64,000 nucleotides of DNA from Nematostella vectensis (Eukaryota; Cnidaria; Anthozoa; Actiniaria; Edwardsiidae): NCBI RefSeq assembly GCF_932526225.1, contig NC_064039.1, positions 6,633,459 through 6,697,458 on the forward strand. The letters run 5' to 3'. Below are positions 1-13,718 of this stretch, in pieces. Each line of letters begins with the position of its first letter. Position 1 is the stretch's first letter. Under the pieces are notes generated by a model that was not told the origin of the DNA, did not search any database, and worked only from the letters and a program-made list of their open reading frames with translations. The position numbers were made by a program, and so were the translations under genes.

Positions 1-1187
1 AAGACAAAAGTATTAAATACACTGGTAATTTGGCTAAAAAAATTTCTGTATCTGTGCTACAATTTAGATCATATCAGTAAAATATTAAAGCTTCCCTTCC
101 CCCCCCCCCCCCCCCCCCCCCACCCCTCCTTCGGGACCTTTTTTTTCGGAGCCATCCCTCCGTTTGGTGGTTGAAAATTGTGTGTCTCATTAATAAAAAA
201 AAGTGATTTATAAAGATTTCTTCACATCATCATATTTAAAACTGACAAGAGCTCTTAAATATCCTCTTCGACGAATAATTTATGCCCAATCTTTCTTTCT
301 CGCGGTCTCTGATTTCCAACTGTCCAAGCATAGATTCTTTATAAAAATAAGAAATAATCGTGTATGCTTGAGGAAAACTAAAAACTACTGCCATTTATGA
401 TCCTGTGCAAGGTAAAACCGCTGACCAGAAAGTGAACTAGGCGACAAAAAGAAATAAAAAATCAGTCATTCCCTTCAGATGGTGGGATGAAAAAAAAAAA
501 CGAATGAGAAAGTAACATTCCACCTTTGATTACCCATGGTAAAGATTTTATAGCAATAACATAAATAATAGAGCTACCACATAAAAGATAAATAATCGTG
601 TCAATAAGACCGTCCACACAATGAAATCAACCAAGTATGCCAAATATGTGACAATACGCTAAGCAACATTGGGTCATCAAACTCCGACTGACAGACAGAC
701 TACAAGCCCAAATCCCCATCTTATTGAGTAATCCTTTCTTACATTCAAATCGTACACCGCTTGGTGCACTAAAACCTTCCGCTAATCCACACAGTCAAAC
801 CGACGCCCAATGTTAAAAGAACAGGGAAAACTTAAGAGACCGGAGCCGAAAAAACACCAAGCAGCAGAAGTAATCCTTTTGTTTCTCAGCAAAGAGGTTG
901 CCTCCTTGCGTGGGAGATGTTTACTTTCTGTCAAAAATATTTTTACATTGTTCTTTAAAATTCAATCGAAACATTTTCACTTCTAATGAATCTTCATGAA
1001 AATTCGAGATAGCTACAAATACCAGAAGAAGCCAGGCATGCCGATAGCGGAACACCGCAAATAAAAACGATGTGAATTTATTGCATGTCATGGCTTTATA
1101 ATTCCTTTTATTAACCAAGTGTACACAACACTCGGCAAACATTTTGGGCATATCATAATGAAAAAAACATAAGCGCTAAGTGCTAAC
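1..1187. other. Left edge: inside or beyond the last intron of the minus-strand FGF gene
   Basis: No exon was recognised here. The minus-strand FGF gene needs at least one more exon, encoding the conserved-Cys and YEG-type segment of the fold. I looked for it on the minus strand and did not find it, so the exon probably lies left of the window. Short open frames (203-400 plus, 921-1151 minus) show no family motif. A run of 23 C bases lies at 99-121. Confidence 0.5.
99..121. repeat. Poly-C homopolymer (23 C)
   Basis: An uninterrupted run of C followed by a short C-rich tail. It may be length-polymorphic or carry assembly error. No function is inferred. Confidence 0.95.
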
Positions 1188-2788
1188 CTTCCTCGACGTG
1201 AGTCGACCATCCTTCTTGATGCACAAGTAGTGCTTAGTTTTGTCACCTTTTATCTTTACTCGGCCGCCAAAAGTGTCCGACTCTAGGATAAGTTTGGCTG
1301 TGAAAGCGATAAAGACATTAGTACTGGGCCATACGACCACAGACAGTGGGGCTACGGTCCTGTTTGATGTGTGATCTATTTGAACTGGCAGAATATTGCG
1401 TTAAACTTTTCGTTAACGAAGCCAGATAACAATACTGATCAGGAAGTAATAAGAGGGATCTAACTAGTTTCATGGCTATATGATATGTGACTATAGCGCC
1501 TTTGCAGATGACAATTGTGAGCCACAAACTGCTTTGAAAGAAAGTGGGAAAGCATAGCAATGAGGACATTTTAATGCAACCGAAAATTTGCTTGAACGCA
1601 ACCCAAAACAAACTCGAGACAACGCCGCCTTAATCATCCGAGATATGAACGTCCGAAATCAAGTCAAAAGAATTAAGGCCCGCACTGAGACACCTCTATC
1701 ATAATGCTAGCAAAGCAAACAGGCTCAGCCTAGTAACAAACACCGCAAATTCTTGCCCTTCTTCATTCAACTAGAAACAAAACACAATAACATTGCTGAC
1801 GCAGATAGTCGGACTAAGGGCAAGAAAACTCTCCAAAAGGTCTCTTGTTGACGTCGTGGCTTTGTAGTCGATTCATCGATGTTGGCGTCTCATTAGCTTT
1901 TCTCTTAACACGACCTGGTCATTGCCTTATGGTATAATTGATGTATTTCGCCTGAAATAAAAACTGGATGATCCATAAAGCAAAATTAGTCAATGTTTCG
2001 AATAGCTAGTTTGGCTGAATGTAGATAGGACCGGCCCCTTATGTTGTGGGTGTTCGTTTTTGAATGAATGGTAGCTGAACTTATAAAAGCCTTCTCTTAC
2101 CTATAATTCATACGAGTTGTCGAATTCACATCAAGAAAATTATAAAATTGTAACCAAGATAGCATGTAGCAATGTCGTAACGTCGATCGTAGACATCGCT
2201 TGACAAAATCTAATCGCAAAAGGACGGCAAACATTTAAAACACGAAAACAAAAGGATATTGCGGCAGAGTTTAGATTGCGTCCGCTTAGGCAAGCAGTTC
2301 TGATGGGTTATAAATGGAACAAAAGTAAGCTCGTTCTCACCTTCGCGGATAAATGTAGCAGGGTTGCGAAATTATCCCTAATATACACAGGGCAAAGTGA
2401 ATATTCGCGCCGATTGTTCCCTCCATTCTATCACCGGCTTATGGTTATTGGATAGCCGCCTAACTGGTCTTTTAACACTTCTCGCTGCTAAATCTATTGT
2501 AAGCTCATCATGTAATGTCTTTATGAGGTATTCTTACTTACCATAAGGGTCACCGTCCTTGCCTTCCGCGTCTATCTGTCGGTTAAAGATGCGGAGATGT
2601 CCACGACTCGAGCGCGAGTACAGTTGTGTTTCGCGGTAAAACGGTAGGCTAAATGGATCCGTACGAAGGCGCTGGATTTCGACGTGTGGGTCCAGCGAAC
2701 GAGCGGGGTGCTTCAAGGAAAAGGAGAGCGTAGAAAGCTCAGCAATTGGGAGCATGACAAGAAGGGTTAAGATCACAGGACTAGCCAA
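1188..2788 (-). CDS. FGF8-like: FGF8/17/18-like fibroblast growth factor, partial (5' two exons)
   Basis: Secreted ligand for FGF receptor tyrosine kinases. Exon 1 is 2788-2542 (ATG at 2788, 82 codons plus 1 nt) and exon 2 is 1297-1188 (110 nt); both junctions are GT-AG and the joined frame is open. Residues 1-24 form a hydrophobic signal peptide. The FGF core opens with TQLYSRSSRGHLRIF (about 54-68), followed by DAEGKDGDPYGAKLILESD across the splice and then GRVKIKGDKTKHYLCIKK. The phase-1 intron just before AKLI and the second intron after the LxxRK segment match the two intron positions known in vertebrate FGF8/17/18. The third coding exon is missing because the window ends. The gene is transcribed away from the second FGF gene at 18071. 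Assignment to FGF is firm; the FGF8 subfamily is likely from the TQLYSR and AKLI..SDTFG signatures. Confidence 0.9.
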
Positions 2789-4934
2789 GCTCTATGTCAG
2801 TTGTCATAGGTTTTCATTTAGTTCAGGATGATGGCATATGCTTACCCCTGTTACGGATGTCGTTGGTGTACAGCCTCTTCTTAATAGAAAACCAAAAAAA
2901 CGGATAAAAAAATATACTCCTTTAAATATATAGCAATATATATTTGTTTTATCGCAATATAACGCAAACTTCAAGTGAGAAAAGACAAGAACACGGGTAT
3001 TATGCTGTAAACTTACACTGCGAATATGAGTAGAGAAAGCTTGAATGGTGTGTATAGCGCCTGCACTCTCATCGTGTTACTCGTAGAACTGGCTGATTTC
3101 AAAAGCACGCCGGCAAAAAACAGAACGAACGCCGTGTGGTAGTTGGCCCCACAGCATTCCAGGAAATGGGAAACACACGGGATTTCAGTGATTAAAAGCT
3201 TTGTACGACGATATTAGCGCGCCTCCTTAGAGTTCATAGCGCCTCTTTCTAACATCGCACTGGCTCAGACGGTCCGTACCTATATATCGCCACAATATGC
3301 AGATCCAACAAAATTAATTAAAGTAATCGTGGTCAATTACGAACACACGGTCAGGGTCCGTCTAGAGGTGACTTGTACAAACACAGCATGCAAACACACC
3401 CGGCCACATGACCCTGGAGACGAGCAGCGCACTAACGCCTTTTGCGGGTAACGACACCTCCTCCAAACGATCTCTACCCGCGCCGTGAAGTGTGCACGCG
3501 AAGGTGGATAATAGGAGGTGGAGGTTGCCGTGCGCTATTACCCAATTTTCCACGCAGCGCGATACTAGTATCACTATTGTATCACATCTCCGCAAACAAC
3601 TTGTCAATAGTAGAAATACGGATCAACTTAAGAGGAAATTGAGCTGCTTTAAAAATAACCCTTAGTGTGCTTGGGCCTTATGATTATTCATGTTTGGAGG
3701 ATGAGACGACACGCAAATAAGGCATGGTTTAGCAAGCCCGAGGCCCTTGCAATACGGTGATATCACCCATTATACGGTGAGAGATGTTAGACAAATCACA
3801 AAATGAAGAAAATGCAGGTTTAATGTCGTGAAGTAAAGCGATTAATGACTCATCAGAGCTAACTATGTGCACGTCAGTAAACACATCACTTTAGTGTGTC
3901 CCCTACATGAGCTAAGATTGCAACCCAAATCCGCACCGTTTAACGTCAAAACAAAGACGATCGCGAATCATACAAAAGACAAACATCAACTGAGGGGTCC
4001 ATTTCAGGAGGCATTGTACGGAAGGAGGATTCGGAAGGATACATAAAAAGCAAAACAGGGATAACTTTATTATAATTTTCTAGAAGCAGTGCATAACTCG
4101 TCTCGCAAAGAAAAGCCCAGGGGGTGCGTGTCCAACATCCGCCAACATTGAATGGACAGTCTAATCCTAGATCCTAACCCCGGAGAGCACTAGCCCGCAG
4201 AAAACCCAGTCACGCGTTCACTATGATGGATTGTGGTATTGTTTAGGCTCATGCGAAGTGTTGGACAATAGCGGCATGGCCTCACGCGAAGGACGGTCAG
4301 GAATCCGTTGTTTCTTGTGACACTGGAGTTATTACCTCCCCATCTTGATGTTCTAGGATTGAAGGGACAATGGATTGAGTGACGGGAAGTGATGGTGATT
4401 AAACACGACTGAAATAAATACCAATGGAGCACCTATAAAACATGTCATCTTAGAAGGTATCGAGCGTTATTAGAAACTGAGTACGGACATTTAAAAACAT
4501 TCTGGTGGTTTACATAGCCCTTAGGTAGCTATGACATAGATTCTTAAGGAATTCACTTAGTACTTCTTCGAATTATGGTATTTGGTTTGACAAGTTGGAA
4601 AAGATCATCTGCAACTCTTTTGACAGAAAGTACAAAGAGAGTGAAGCTTGCACTGCGAGCTTTTGTTTTATTTGCACGATATGAAAAACAAACAAGGTCG
4701 CATGGATGTTTTTTTAAACAAAGGTTACGGAGGAGATAAATATTTTAAATAATTTAGTTTAAGAGGCTCAAAAGATGATACGAATTGACTCCGAGTGGCA
4801 CGCATTTTTATTTACAGTCATGGAGTAAATAGATAGAAGATTTACCATAGTTTTAAAATATATTTACCATAGTTTCAAAATACTTAGTGTATGACCTTGC
4901 CAACTTATGGTGATATCCTTATGCACCAATACAC
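2789..4934. other. Upstream region of the minus-strand FGF gene, no gene seen
   Basis: The short open frames here (for example 3362-3642 on both strands and 4190-4432 minus) lack splice context or motifs and are treated as chance. A 12-bp palindrome GGTGATATCACC lies near 3756. The region should contain the promoter of the minus-strand FGF gene, but I see no clear TATA box. Confidence 0.4.
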
Positions 4935-6745
4935 CTATTCGTCCCATCACACCTCCACCCTCATGCCTTCCCCATTGGTGTCCTCACTTCGTCTCATTTT
5001 TCCCTTCTTCGTACTATCACACCCCCTCTCCCGCCATGCCCCTCCATTCATACCCTCTCCACTAGTGCCCTCAGCACGGTTCCCTTCCCCTCTCTGTACT
5101 ATCCCACTCTTTATCCCATCACACCCCCTCTACCACCATGCCCTTCCATTCATACCCTCTCCACTAGTGCCCTCAGCACGGTTACCTTCCCCTCTTTGTC
5201 TCCTCTCCCCCCTCATACCACCCATCTCGTCACCCACCATGCCCCTCCATTCATACCCTCTCCACTAGTGCTCTCGGCACGGTTCCCTTCTCCTCTATGT
5301 CTCTTCCCCCCCTTCACACCATCACACCCACTCTCACGCCATGTCCCTCCATTCATACCCTCTCCACTAGTGCCCTCAGCACGGTTCCCTTCCCCTCTCT
5401 GTACTATCCCACTCTTTATCCCATCACACCCCCTCTACCACCATGCCCTTCCATTCATACCTTCTCCACTAGTGCCCTCAGCACGGTTGCCCTCCCCTCT
5501 TTGTCTCCTCTCCCCCCTCATACCACCCATCTCCTCACCCACCATGCCCCTCCATTCATACCATCTCCACTAGTGCCCTCAGCACGGTTCCCTTCGCCTC
5601 TGTCTCCTCTCCCACTTCATAGCATCACACCCCTCTCCCACCATGCCCCTCCATTCATACCCTCTCCACTAGTGCCCTCAGCACGGTTCCCTTCTCCTCT
5701 ATGTCTCTTCTCCCCCTTCACACCATCACACCCACTCTCCCGTCATGCCCCTCCATTCATACCCTCTCCACTAGTGCCCTCAGCACGGTTCCCTTCGCCT
5801 CTGTCTCCTCTCCCCCTTCATACCATCACACCCCTCTCCCACCATGCCCCTCCATTCATACCCTCTCCACTAGTGCCCTCAGCACGGTTCCCTTCTCCTC
5901 TATGTCTCCTCTCCCCCTTCACACCATCACACCCACTCTCCCACCATGCCCCTCCATTCATACACTCTCCACTAGTGCCCTCAGCACGGTTCCCTTCCCC
6001 TCTCTGTACTATCCCACTCTTTTTCCCATCACACCCCCTCTCCCACCATGCCCCTCCATTCATACCCTCTCCACTAGTGCCCTCAGCACGGTTCCCTTCT
6101 CCTCTATGTCTCTGCTCCCACTTCATACCATCACATATCCTCTCCCGCCATGTGTCTCCATTCATACCCTCTCCACTAGTGCCCTCAACACGGTTCCCTT
6201 CCCCTCTCTGTACTATCCCACTCTTTATCCCATCACACCCCCTCTACCACCATGCCCTTCCATTCATACCCTCTCCACTAGTGCCCTCAGCACGGTTACC
6301 TTCCCCTCTTTGTCTCCTCTCCCCCCACATACCACCCATCTCGTCACCCACCATGCCCCTCCATTCATACCATCTCCACTAGTGCCCTCAGCACGGTTCT
6401 CTTCCCCTCTATGTCTCCTCTCCCCCTTCATACCATCACATCTCCTCTCCCACCATGCCCCTCCATTCATACCCTCTCCACTAGTGCCCTCAGCACGGTT
6501 TCCTTCCCCTCTATGTCTCCTCTCCCCCTTCACACCATCACACCCACTCTCCCGCCATGGCCCTCCATTCATACCCTCTCCACTAGTGCCCTCAGCACGG
6601 TTCCCTTCTCCTCTATGTCTCCTCTCCCCGATACCATCACACCCCCTCTCCCACCATGCCCCTCCATTCATACCCTCTCCACTAGTGCCCTCAGCACGGT
6701 TCCCTTCCCCTCTCTGTACTATCCCACTCTTTATTCGTGCCCTCC
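4935..6745. repeat. ~101-bp pyrimidine-rich minisatellite, about 17 copies
   Basis: Tandem units each carry CCATGCCCCTCCATTCATAC, then CTCTCCACTAGTGCCCTCAG, then CACGGTTCCCTTC, and differ in a variable C/T-rich segment (either a TGTACTATCCCACTC form or a TGTCTCCTCTCCCCC form). The ACTAGTGCC word recurs from about 5060 to 6682 at intervals of roughly 94-107 bp. The first copies from 4935 are more diverged. Unit length is not a fixed multiple of three, so the long open frames on both strands come from the lack of stop codons in C/T-rich DNA and are not genes. Confidence 0.95.
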
Positions 6746-9700
6746 CAGCCTCGCTTTTTTTCTGATTCCCTCCTCTCCTCATGCACTTTTCCTATCTTCT
6801 CCCCATTCTCTTCTCGTCCAGTCCATTTCACAAACCAAACCAACCCAACCCAACACCAATCTCCCTTTCATTTTATTTCGCTTTTTACATACAATTTTCT
6901 GCAATAATAGCGATCTTTAAGGAATAAACCCAATAACGTGCTGACATCGTTAGATGGGGTGTTACACAAGGATACATTCTTCTTTCAGATTCACTATTTC
7001 TCACTATCAAGTCCTTTTTGGTGTCTTTGTACCAAGATTTTTGTTTACACAAATAATAAACCAAACTGTACAGCAGTAACATTTTTCTCACAAACGTGGA
7101 AATAACCACGGAAACAATTCAGCGAAATTCAAATTTAACAATCATCGTAAAATAATAGTTTGTCGGCATCTATTATGATGTCAGGATCTTAATATTTCAA
7201 CAAACTCAAGTTTGGATCTTCTACACTCAGCTACCTGCGCTCGCTTGTTTGTGGATTTGAATGAATTTACGTATGTTAAACGTTATGCTCTGCACTGTCC
7301 TGACCAGCATTTGGGGGAGGGGTGGGTAGCTCATATCATCCCTGATCAGGGGGGAGGCCTTTGCCTTAACTGCCCGATCATCATGGCTGGGAAGGGTTGA
7401 TGACCCGTGCCCTATGTCACCTGCCTTGATTGACATTGTTGGCGAGAGGGGTAAGGGTTTCTACCATGACCACGAACTTGCTGACCTCATCTTCGGCTTT
7501 GATTATCCTATAGCTCGCGCTTTGATCATTATTCTCATGACAGTCTTTGACAATAAAGACCACCCAGCTGTTAAATGGTATTTTCCCATGGGAGTTCCCC
7601 GTTCTCACACAGTAACTTTCATGGCATCCTTCTTAGCTAGCCTAGTCTTTCCTTGTCTGTCTTCAACAGCTAGTTTTGAAGCTCATTAAAGATAGGTCCT
7701 TAGCCAGCCCGCAACTTTGAATTTTAATTTTCTAAATAACTATCTACAAATAAAGTTCCCTACTCCATGTACCAAAATAAATTGAAAATATCGATATAGC
7801 TTCTACTGAAATGCAAATGGAGATGGATTTTTCATATCTGGTATTTTGCGAGGATGACAAAATAGCGGCTGACAGCAGGAGCCCGAGTTTGAAGGTGGCA
7901 TGAAGGTGGTTGACAAAGGCCATGCACAGGTGGCGATACGATTAGCAGGGGAGGGGTGGGAAAGGTGTCATTGTCGTGATCCGGCAGGAAAACATTCTGC
8001 ATACATGCAACACAGCATCAATATGTCATCCAAAAAAGTTAGCTAAGACATTTTTGGTGAAGAATTCAATATAATCTTAGCCTTATAAGCAAGCACGCCA
8101 TAAAGTTATCCAATTTCTCAAATTTTGCAACATTTTGTTATTTACATCAAACAGACTCGTATCACAGGAAATCTTAAGGCAGATCTGTATTTCTAAAAAG
8201 ATAATACAACTCCACATAGATTTCGCCTCTTAAAACGCACTCAATTTATATACACTTTTTTTTATAAGGAACGTCTAATTTTCAGTTGAGGCTGGGCCGT
8301 TCTTATTTAACGATGTTTTTAAATTTAGTACCTAATATAGTACCCAATGAATGAATAGGAGGAGAATTACACAAATGACCAATAGCAATATAATATTTTA
8401 GGTTGTCGTTAATGAACACAATTTAACACTGCATTTAAAACACATAGGACTCAAAAAGCAATATTTTGCTGCTATCTGTGCCTCGCCATGTTCTTGGCAC
8501 GTTCTTAAAATTTGGTGAAATCACAGCCTAGTGTATATTTCATGTTGGTTTAAAATTTGAAAAAGGTCGTAATCGCTATATCAATTACATGGTTACAAAC
8601 ATGGCATGGTTCATTGCTTTTATTTCAGATATAAATTTGTTCCTGTGAAAGTTAATAAGCGAAAAAGCGTGTTACATGTTCAAGGAAAATGAATGGGTCC
8701 TTTTTATCAATACAGCCTGGAGACACAAACAAAGTGGGTAATTGTAGAGTTCCATCCGGCAGAAGAAGTATACAGATAAGAGAGGAGGTACGGTCACGCC
8801 CATCATAAAAATAGAGCAAGGCAGTGATCGCCGTGAGAACTGATTACTAGGGGTCCCACTTGTACGGTAAAGAGCGACGCAGACACGGTTCTTAAATGCT
8901 ATGCGCAGCCGTTTGAACTGGAGCTTTTAAGCTTGGACTCTGGTATCAGGGTACTATGTAAGGGGAATTGAAAAGTTTATTGCCATATCATCATTACTCC
9001 CCAACTCCCGGTCTAAGGCATATCGTACCAGCTCACAAACTATGTAATAGTTATGTAAACCGTGTAATAGCTAACACGCTTTATAACAAATTGTCGCACT
9101 TTGATACACCCGACGCACTTCGTAATTCTTGACGGACTTTGTAATGAAAGAAACTTTTCGCACTTGATCTGAAAGACTACCATTCGGATGATCGCCTATG
9201 GAAACATGAAATTGCCCAAAACATGTGCAAGTGGCGATTCACATTAGGGGCAGAGCAATACTAGTTTCCCCATCAAAGATAGTGTAATCAGATCTTAAAT
9301 GCAAACATTTGTTTTTGAAACACGCCCCCCTTTTCTACATAATATAACACATCGTCGACAGTATTTCATATATTAATATAACAGCAATTCAACATTTAAA
9401 ACTCTCTGGCGAGCGGGTGACATATAATTGTCCTCAAGTTGTTGGCTGGCTCTTGAAGGCAACTTTTCTTGAAAGGTTATACAACCAGAAACGTCTGCGG
9501 CGGGCCTTTTCATATGTTTTAAGCCGTCCACCCATTCAAATTTTTCAAAAGGACTGACTACTTGATATCTGAAATGGAGGTTTTTTCGCATTTTTTTTCG
9601 CAGACGGTGAAGTTGCTGGATTTTTTTTCTCGTGAATTTCTCGAGGCTAAAGCTTTCTTGTTTGAAGTTGGCATGATTCTTTCTAGAAAATCTTCACTAA

Positions 9701-10985
9701 TCTGTAGGGGCATCTTGTCAAAATGAAATTAATGTCTTCGTCTTTGTTGTAGCGAGCGCCAATAAACTTACTAACAACTCACTTTCATTTTTTTTTCTTG
9801 TTTGAAAGCCTCATCGCCTTGGTTAACTTATCGTTCAGGCTTGATAAATGCACAACATTTCGATGTGATTAAGATCCAAGTGTGTTGGCGTCGAGAGTGC
9901 GCCTCAGGACTTATATGCCCTTAACAAATACCCTATGCCATTATGCATCTAAATGTCCCGTGGTACGCAAACCTTACATGTGTACATATTATTTGTCTAG
10001 TATTCATTTCTTCTTTTGTTATGAACATTACTCTCACAGTTCACGATTTGGCGAGTATTCCTTTCACGGTCACGCTATATGCATTAGGAATGTCAAATCT
10101 GCTAAGTTTGCCATCTTTTCGATTTGAGGAGACATTAACCCTAATCGTACGATTTCTGTATTTTTTAAAGGCGTATACTTAATTGTACTCACTCCAAGGC
10201 TTTCAAATGCGTGTCGATGAAACAAGTACCCAGGGAGCTATGTGTTTATCATGAGACTCATAGGGGCATACTCACATTACGCTGTACCGCAAAAACCGCG
10301 AAAGGCTTCTCCACGGCTGGTGATGAAGGATTCGAGCTGCGAAGGTTCTAAAGTAAAACATTGGAGACCCATGCTAACGAAAAACACAATTAAAGATCAT
10401 CGCTTACAAACTTAAATTATTAGACGCATAAGCCCATGTCTGCCCATAGAGTGAAGTAAAGTGAGGTGAGGTGAGGTAACTCGATTCTCTTCCTCAATAT
10501 CTCTCCTAAGGGCTTTCGGAAAATCTCCATTCTTCGCCATTGTGCCCCCTTGGTCAGCTTTCAGCTCTTGCTTAGCAATAATTTATTCCTTTGTTCGCTA
10601 GTTAGCGGGGTTGCAAACGGAGGTCAACATATCTGAAAATCAGAAACGTTCGCCTCCGTAGAAGAAGCCCAAAGATAAGGACTGTATTATCTACTGCAAA
10701 ATAAATGAGAAAGCATAAACATCTGTTTGTCGATGTATTACTTTGCGTCTTCGTTGTTATAGCTTATTTCAGACATAGTTAGTAGAGGAGTTAGTAGGGG
10801 TCTCCTCCAATAATATGTTTGACGCTATATACCGATTAAAACAATATTGGATTTTGGCCATCGTTTCCGAAACTCTTCCTTGAGAATTGAAATCATGATA
10901 TAAAGTGCCTTAATTCCATGGTATTTTTATTGGTTATTCTTCGTTTTTTGGTTTATATGTCCAGCAACAATCGTAGAATAACATA
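6746..10985. other. Inter-FGF spacer, no gene seen
   Basis: No splice-supported exon or known domain. Two neighbouring plus-strand open frames (7212-7400 and 7414-7689) look mildly protein-like but have no recognisable motif and no obvious splice partners. The rest is AT-rich unique sequence. Confidence 0.4.
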
Positions 10986-11120
10986 CAGTGAAACCTCATT
11001 CTTCAAGTTGGGGAGGAGTTTGGGTTATTTATTAGTAGAAATGACTAAAGGAACACAAGGTCAGGTCTGTTAGCGGAATCGCCCAACTCAAGTTTATCGC
11101 CAGTTATTGGGGTTTCGCTT
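10986..11120. mobile_element. Degenerate pogo/Tigger-like MITE
   Basis: The left end reads TA then CAGTGAAACCTCATTCTTCA. The right end, read on the other strand, contains GCGAAACCCC and then AAACTTGAGTTGGG, which pairs loosely with CAAGTTGGG inside the left end. CAGTGAAACCTC resembles Tigger/pogo termini, and TA flanks both ends. It has no coding capacity. The family is inferred from the ends only. Confidence 0.4.
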
Positions 11121-12552
11121 TAAATCACAGCAAATTTTTGAAATTAGAGTAATTTTTACGCAAGCATTAATTTGTGAGGATTTTCTAAGCTGATGGCGGG
11201 CAGAAAAAGAGCATCTTTAGCCGCGTCGAAAGCTATGATAATTTGTGGTTCAGGAATGCCTGGGTACGTAAGGGATATTGATGTCGCGAGTTGGAGAGTT
11301 GGAGAAGATCCAATTCAAACATATCATTTACGCAAGCTATAGATGCATTTCAGGTAATTAGACACAAGATCCTGATAGGATAAACTCAAAAGAATACGCA
11401 ACTAAACGCTTTTCAACACTTTCATAAACTTTCTTATCCGGTCTCGAGAGCAATCGCAGTGGCGCCAAGCGAACTGCCAATTTTTCGTTAAAATTGACGA
11501 CAGTTCTCGATAAGATATAAACATTCCTAGACAAAATAAAGTCTACTGATTTTATTTACGGCATTATTGAGATAGCTGGAATGATTTTCAAATGACGCTA
11601 GGACAAAGCCTGAAAGAGTGAGCTCAACAACTTTGGAGCCGTTGGTTGGCAATGCTTATGAAGAAAGTACAAGAGGTTATAAGAAAGGTTGTACTTATTT
11701 TCTTATTGATATTCGAATTTTAAGGGTTGTATAAAGATAAACATCACAAGCGGTACACAGGCTAACACGTGATGAGAGGCACAGGTATGGGATCTACCCA
11801 AAATTCCAATCGCTAATGCTACTAAGAAACACTTCAAGCCAGGCAACTTAAAAGGATCCTTATAACTGGCTCTGGAGAAAAGGATGGAGTGAATAAGCTC
11901 CCTCGTCCTTCCTTTTCCCTAGAAGGCGCGACTCATCTACTTCTTTTTTCTAAACACTTTGGGCTGGCTACACAGGCTAGTGACTCCCAGGTTATTTCCC
12001 TTTTTTTTTTAAATAAACCCCATGAAAGTACAGCGTACTTGCAGAACAAAAGATAACTCTGTGAAATCGCCTCCCAAGAACGCATTTTGCAAGAATTTCC
12101 CCTCCTCTTTCTGAGAGAATATACATGTTTGTAGATATATCTCACAAAACAAGCAAGAGGACCTAAATAGATCGCACTATCGATTGACTGTTCTCGTGCA
12201 TACAAGCTTTTTAGATTTTTAATTGCCTATACTCTTACACGGAGCTCTGTTTTTTATTCGCATTGAAAGGTTTCACATAGACGTGAACAAGTAGACATTT
12301 GGAGGCGTTATATAAGAAAGAGTGAGACGTTTTACGTTTGATCTAGGCAGCTAATATCGCAATGCTACTATTCTCTCCCTTGCTCTTCATCACGCCCATT
12401 ACCTAAATATAGCCAATCTCTTCATTCAAATGCAGTATCCTCTGCAAGATGGGTACTGGGGAGTGTTCTTATCTACCACTAAGGCCAAGTTTACATTCAG
12501 CCCTAGTCCAAACGTGGGCAGTACTTTGCGGTGATGAATTGCGCATACATTG

Positions 12553-12576
12553 TAGCTGATGTAATTACATCAGCTA
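12553..12576. promoter_or_regulatory. 24-bp perfect palindrome
   Basis: The two 12-base halves TAGCTGATGTAA and TTACATCAGCTA are exact reverse complements with no spacer. A perfect 24-bp palindrome is unlikely by chance in 64 kb. It could be a homodimer binding site or a remnant of an inverted repeat; its role is unknown. Confidence 0.6.
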
Positions 12577-13589
12577 GTATAAACATCCTCGGCCGATAAA
12601 CGCAAATACCTAAAGACATACCTAAATAAACACATAAATAGCTTTATCGGTCAATATCCAGTGGCCAGGTTATCAGTAATGAATATTGAGCTCGCTATCA
12701 GCACACGCGCTATTCATATACTTGTACTGAGCTATTGACTGCTATTACCTATGCTAAAAATAGCTAAACGGCACGAGAACATAAAACTCCGAGTTCGCAC
12801 GAGCTTAGAGTACGAGTGTATAATTATGAGGTCACTACTAAATAGTGCGCGTATTTTAAATTAAAGTTGTACAGTCGCTATTGACCTTCAGTAGATTTCT
12901 CATCCCCGTACGGTATACCTCATTTCAAAGCATTTTATCTTAAATAAAATGGAATATTTTGTCGCAATATGGACATATGCTTTTAAAGGTCTCTGCAAAG
13001 AAGCTATGGAAACCCGTGCATCTGTATGTATAGGAATGTAATCCGTAACCGCAAGCTTATAAAATCCGAGCGCAGTGACGCTATGGAGTCGCCACGTCTG
13101 GTGCTACAATCGTCAGCACACGGCGACTATTACAGTCTCAAGGTCTGAGGTTTGTACACGGCATTAGGTACACTGACACTATAGTCATGAAGTCTGAGCG
13201 CGCAGTAGCTAAAAAGCATGGGAGAAGTCTCTAAGTCTAGCAAGAGCGCACGATAATACGGCGTTGATTGGTAGTAATGATTGATGCACGCCTACAGGGG
13301 AAATCCTCTTAGAGAAGAGCTACTGTACCCAGACAACGTGAGATTACTCCTTTAGCCAACTACCATAGTTTTGAAAGCCCCGACAAGTTCTGAAAGTACA
13401 TACTTGTCACTACGGCCAACAGACTGAAACTTAAAAGCCGCTTAAAGAGCCCTTATGCGCGGAGCCATAGATATCATATGCAAAAAGTCTAAGGTTTGTT
13501 AATGCTTCATAGGAAAAGGCCGCTTTTTGGCGATCGAGGGGGTGCGCGCCTCTCTGCCCCTAGCTACGCGCCTGATCCTTAATAAAGTA

Positions 13590-13718
13590 CCCCTTAGATT
13601 TGGAGACAACTGCGCGCAAGGTATTACAAAATCTGGGGCAAAGTCCTAGTTAAATAACCCCCAGGCTTAGAAACAACTGCGTTAGGTAGTACAGTCAAAC
13701 CAGGGGCAAAGTCCTTTT
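13590..13718. repeat. Two-copy ~67-bp direct repeat
   Basis: Both copies contain ACAACTGCG and then GGGGCAAAGTCCT, with the ACAACTGCG anchors near 13606 and 13673. Just upstream (about 13554-13574), CTGCCCCTAGCTACGCGCCTG resembles the end of a short non-autonomous DNA transposon of the CAGGxGCGTAGC type; no partner end was found. Confidence 0.6.

Noticed and set aside
4935..6745. CRISPR-like spacing of repeats
   Set aside because: The arrays are plain tandem minisatellites without unique spacers, no cas genes are present, and the DNA is eukaryotic.
5297..6782. Open frames up to 361 codons on both strands, Pro/Ser- or Gly/Glu-rich
   Set aside because: They lie wholly in the ~101-bp minisatellite, occur in several frames at once, and come from stop-poor C/T repeats.
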